In this document: positions 5,911-6,931 of the stretch, one piece after another | Layout of the letters: every line of letters starts with the position of its first letter | How positions within the stretch are numbered: the first letter of the stretch is position 1 | Assembly: GCA_018065365.1 (NCBI GenBank) | Contig: JAGHTH010000065.1 | Location: 1-6,931 of the forward strand | Reading direction: 5' to 3' | Length of the DNA: 6,931 nucleotides | From: Candidatus Coliplasma caballi | Lineage (GTDB): Bacteria; Bacillota; Clostridia; Oscillospirales; CAG-382 | The notes under the pieces: model-generated | Seen by the model: the letters and a program-made list of their open reading frames with translations, nothing else | Database searches by the model: none | Told to the model about the DNA's origin: nothing | Translations under genes and position numbers: made by a program

Positions 5911-6931
5911 ATGAATATGAAGAAATTTTTCTCCGTTCAGGTCGATCTCGACGAGTTCATTCCGGCAACGGAAGAAGAAAAGGCCTATATGGTGCAGATG
6001 CGCGAATCTTCCACCTTTTTCAAGGACGGAATGAAGCGTCTGCTCAAGAACAAAATCGCAACCGCAAGTCTGATCATCGTGATCTTAATCACGTTGGCAT
6101 CCATTATCATCCCGGCTTTCTGGCCGTATTCCTACGACAGTATGCTCGGCATCGTTCCCGGTCAGCCCGTGGACTCGTCTTTCAAGAACTTAAAGCCCTT
6201 TGAATACGGTGCGACCGAACAGGCGCGCATCGAAGCGGGCGAAAAGGTCTTCCCGCACATCTTCGGAACAGACTCCGCCGGGCGAGATTATTTCATCCGT
6301 GTCGTGTACGGCACCCGCATTTCGCTCGCCGTCGGGTTTTTCGCGTCGATCATCGTTCTGATCATCGGTATGACGATGGGATCACTTGCCGGATATTTCG
6401 GCGGCAAGGTCGATATGATCATCATGCGGATCGTGGACGTCATCTACTCCCTGCCGGATATGCTGATGGTCATTCTGCTGTCCTCCGTGTTGAAAATCAC
6501 GTTGGAACCGTTGATCGAAGGAACGGCGTTAAGCAAAATCGGAAGCAACATCATCAGTTTGTTTTTGGTGTTCGCGATTCTGTATTGGGTTTCGATGTCC
6601 CGTCTGATCCGCAGCCAGATCCTTTCTCTGCGCGAGCAGGAATACGTTCTCGCGTCCCGCGCTTCCGGCGCAAAGGGCGGCTGGATCATCCGCAAGCACC
6701 TGATCCCGAACTGCATCAGCGTGGTCATCATCTCCACTGCTCTGCAGATCCCGAGCGCGATTTTTACCGAAAGTTATCTTTCTTTCCTCGGCCTCGGTGT
6801 CAACGCGCCCATGCCTTCTTTGGGCTCTTTGGCTTCCGACGCGCTGAACGGAATGTATTCTTACGCTTACCGACTGGTCATCCCGGCGATCGTGATCTCT
6901 CTGATCGTCCTCTCGCTCAACCTGTTGGGCG
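5911..6931 (+). CDS. oppC: Peptide/nickel-type ABC transporter permease, OppC/DppC family (3' end outside window)
   Basis: The frame is open for 340 residues to the window edge and stops within NLLG, which in this family is followed by D-G-L-R-D-x-x-D-P and the end; probably only about 10-20 residues are missing. A cytoplasmic N-terminus (1-50) rich in acidic residues precedes the first helix (about 51-72). The family signature HIFGTDSAGRDYFIRVVYGT (116-135) is followed by RISLAVGFF and a helix at about 138-160. YFGGKVDMIIMRIVDVIYSL (162-181) is the conserved segment before the next helix. The EAA loop lies at about 244-270 (EYVLASRASGAKG, then HLIPN), and FLGLGVNAPMPSLGSL (292-307) is the usual C-terminal motif, with Leu in place of the common Trp. 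A stretch at 191-215 between helices is longer than in Escherichia coli-type OppC, as I recall for Clostridia homologues. It forms the permease pair with OppB; ATPase and binding-protein genes are expected downstream. Confidence 0.93.
   Translation, partial: MNMKKFFSVQVDLDEFIPATEEEKAYMVQMRESSTFFKDGMKRLLKNKIATASLIIVILITLASIIIPAFWPYSYDSMLGIVPGQPVDSSFKNLKPFEYGATEQARIEAGEKVFPHIFGTDSAGRDYFIRVVYGTRISLAVGFFASIIVLIIGMTMGSLAGYFGGKVDMIIMRIVDVIYSLPDMLMVILLSSVLKITLEPLIEGTALSKIGSNIISLFLVFAILYWVSMSRLIRSQILSLREQEYVLASRASGAKGGWIIRKHLIPNCISVVIISTALQIPSAIFTESYLSFLGLGVNAPMPSLGSLASDALNGMYSYAYRLVIPAIVISLIVLSLNLLG

Overview
The window looks like a chromosomal segment of an anaerobic, Gram-positive-type bacterium of the Bacillota, most likely an uncultured Clostridia lineage. 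This is inferred from the purine-rich AGGAGG-like ribosome binding sites, a clean sigma-A type promoter, moderately GC-rich genes separated by an AT-rich regulatory gap, and the style of the proteins (ECF sigma factor paired with a large single-pass membrane protein; Clostridia-like OppB/OppC permeases). No rRNA, tRNA, CRISPR array, insertion sequence or phage gene is visible.

Left part (1-923, plus strand): the 3' end of an EamA/DMT-family membrane transporter gene is followed after 10 bp by a complete gene for a small SGNH/GDSL-type hydrolase of 206 residues. A GC-rich hairpin with a T run closes this unit. The same hairpin lies just past the stop codon of the converging minus-strand unit and probably serves both.

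Centre (934-4600, minus strand): a two-gene unit is read leftward from a well-formed sigma-A type promoter at 4571-4599. The first gene encodes an ECF-type sigma-70 factor of 185 residues. The second overlaps it by 14 bp and encodes a 996-residue protein with a short basic cytoplasmic N-terminus, one membrane helix, a probable WD40/TolB-like beta-propeller region outside the cell, and a long C-terminal half that I do not recognise. The arrangement is that of a sigma factor and its membrane-bound partner or regulator. The partner's size, its tiny cytoplasmic part and its 20 predicted external cysteines do not match the classical anti-sigma families. This is the most interesting system in the window.

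Divergent gap (4469-4963): the leftward promoter and leader occupy one side. The other side is an AT-rich stretch with nested inverted and direct repeats (4711-4784) and a candidate rightward promoter (4874-4902) in front of the transporter operon.

Right part (4964-6931, plus strand): two consecutive permease genes of a peptide/nickel-type (Opp/Dpp) ABC importer. OppB-like is complete. OppC-like is cut by the window edge only a short way before its expected C-terminus. The ATPases and the solute-binding protein are not in the window and would be expected further right.
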